NCBI RefSeq assembly: GCF_950023065.1 | Contig: NC_088678.1 | Location: forward strand, 45,746,580-45,810,579 | Direction: 5' to 3' | Length of the DNA: 64,000 nt | Origin: Planococcus citri | Lineage: Eukaryota > Arthropoda > Insecta > Hemiptera > Pseudococcidae | Part shown: positions 62,864 through 64,000 of the stretch, piece after piece | Layout: each line of letters begins with the position of its first letter | Position numbering within the stretch: the stretch's first letter is position 1 | Program-made: the position numbers and the translations under genes | The notes under the pieces: model-generated | What the model was told of the DNA's origin: nothing | Database searches by the model: none | Seen by the model: only the letters and a program-made list of their open reading frames with translations

Positions 62864-63696
62864 CTACAAATATCGCTTCGGTGGTCCACAACGTCGCTTT
62901 AGCAAGCTTACTTCCGCTAATTCAGCTTCATCACTATCACTGATGACGATTTCGGACCCCAAAGGCAAGACTTCTTTTAATATACAATTTTTACGTTTCA
63001 GCGGACGATCTCTTCTCTTCGGCAAACCTGCTTCAGTTTCTTGATTATTGATAGATTGTTGAGCTTCGTCACTGTCACAGGAATCCTCGATTACTTTCGA
63101 TAGATTCACGCGATTTTTCGGTTCTCCAGATTTATCGGGTTTCTAAAAAAGAAAAACAAAACTTTACAGTAATGAAGGAAAGAATATACCGATGAATTCT
63201 ACAAAATACTTACACATTCAACTCTGTAAACTTTTGGATTGTTAATTACACTACACGTCCCTTTATTTGCAGCCATTGCCGCATTCACGGTGGGATTTCT
63301 TTGCAAAAATCCATCACACCAATCTGCACCCGGTAAATTATCACGAAATCTTGGAACAACTCTACCGATATTAAGTAAGTAGTCACGAACGAACGATCGC
63401 ATCTCAACTTTACTTATAGAAAATCCAAATTCTGTAACTGCGATGAAATGTTGTGCGAGTTCTATTTCTTCTTGTTTGCTGAATACCGGCTGCCCTCCGT
63501 ATTTTTTGGGACTACCATTTGTACTTCTTTTTACATAAATCCTGTTGTACAAAGTTCTTCTGGGGATATCGAACATTTTCGATGCTTTTACTACGCTTAG
63601 AGAGCCATTTTCAACCAATTCTAGGCAGTGGTCTAATTCTTCTGACGTATAAGTGACATACCGTCGACTATCTGGCTTTCGAATGTACTTTCTCAT
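62864..63696 (-). CDS. Pipsqueak-HTH and CENP-B-type DNA-binding protein
   Basis: Two coding exons on the minus strand, 63696-63214 and 63142-62864, joined by a 71-bp phase-0 intron (donor TGT|GTAAGT, acceptor TTTTTTAG). The product is 253 aa. Residues about 11-56 form a psq-type helix-turn-helix (ELDHCLELVENGSLSVVKAS, then FDIPRRTLYNRI). Residues about 70-140 resemble the CENP-B/Tc5-type domain found after psq-HTH in pogo/Tigger transposases (EIELAQHFIAV, GADWCDGFLQRNP). The DDE catalytic domain of those transposases is missing. Instead exon 2 is short, acidic and basic in turns, with AT-hook-like KRRDRPLKRK and KRRCGPPKR. It may be a domesticated transposase N-terminus acting as a nuclear DNA binder. 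An AG acceptor directly precedes the ATG, so a 5' UTR exon probably lies to the right. Confidence 0.8.
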
Positions 63697-64000
63697 CTGG
63701 AATGAAAAGAACAGATCTTAGTTGCTTCAGAATGCTACGATGCTTAATTAAATTTATCTTACTTACGATAGAACTGGAAATTATTCAAAAATACCTTCCC
63801 TAAATCAAATCAGATGGTACGGCGTTTTCTTCGGCTCCTTCCCCTAGTGGTTACATTGAAAAAACATCGATCAAATTAAATTTTACTTTTTTATCTCGAG
63901 GAAAACATTATATTAACTAAACGAAGGTTCATTAGAAAATGCACACATGAAACAACAGTAGTCCATTTAGATACATTCAAATCCGAGCACTCAACTGAAT
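63697..64000. other. 5' UTR intron and upstream flank of the pipsqueak-HTH gene
   Basis: On the minus strand, TTTTCATTCCAG immediately precedes the start codon (acceptor), and a strong donor GTAAGTAAG lies at about 63769-63761. A short non-coding 5' exon therefore probably begins between about 63770 and 63850. No other feature is seen to the window end. Confidence 0.45.

Noticed and set aside
1..64000. CRISPR array, operons, rRNA genes or bacterial insertion sequences
   Set aside because: None seen. The window is eukaryotic with spliced genes; the repeats found are irregular TIR elements, not evenly spaced direct repeats.

Overview
The window is eukaryotic nuclear DNA. It is AT-rich, has split genes with GT/AG introns, and carries insect-type gene families: a DIP-type cell-surface immunoglobulin protein, a 7-TM gustatory receptor and a pipsqueak-HTH protein. 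Non-coding DNA is full of the palindrome taGGTACCta and of short TIR transposons. A hemipteran such as a mealybug or scale insect would fit, but that is an impression, not a proof.

Layout of the six genes I could assemble exon by exon: (1) 2975-6721 (+) a Cdc34/UBE2R-type ubiquitin E2, five exons, 240 aa. (2) 8446-19552 (-) a DIP/lachesin-like three-Ig protein, nine exons, 426 aa; most introns are phase 1 and all junctions stay in frame. (3) 32190-34449 (+) a gustatory receptor, five exons, about 346 aa; the first exon is inferred. (4) 38811-42055 (+) RAD54, fourteen coding exons, 758 aa; the start codon is alone in its exon. (5) 57395-61592 (+) a ZC3H4/suppressor-of-sable-type CCCH protein, twelve exons, 1018 aa, possibly with a further 5' coding exon at 53641-53714. 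(6) 62864-63696 (-) a pipsqueak-HTH plus CENP-B-type protein, two coding exons, 253 aa.

Between the genes lie mobile-element remnants. Four elements have hAT-like termini and perfect 8-bp target duplications (24171-24944, 25098-26048, 36778-38094, 44399-44814). Three copies of a ~210-bp TA-flanked MITE lie at 14325, 36710 and 48753. A further 739-bp TIR element lies at 36989-37727, and there are several unclassified inverted-repeat elements. At 36710-38245 three elements are nested one inside another, ending about 570 bp before the RAD54 start codon. At 25098-26048 a hAT-type MITE holds a foldback element that contains a tRNA-like internal promoter.

The genes do not form one pathway. RAD54 (homologous recombination), the E2 (SCF-dependent proteolysis) and the ZC3H4-like factor (transcription termination/RNA quality control) are housekeeping. 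The DIP and the receptor are nervous-system genes. All calls come from reading and translating the sequence; no database search was run.
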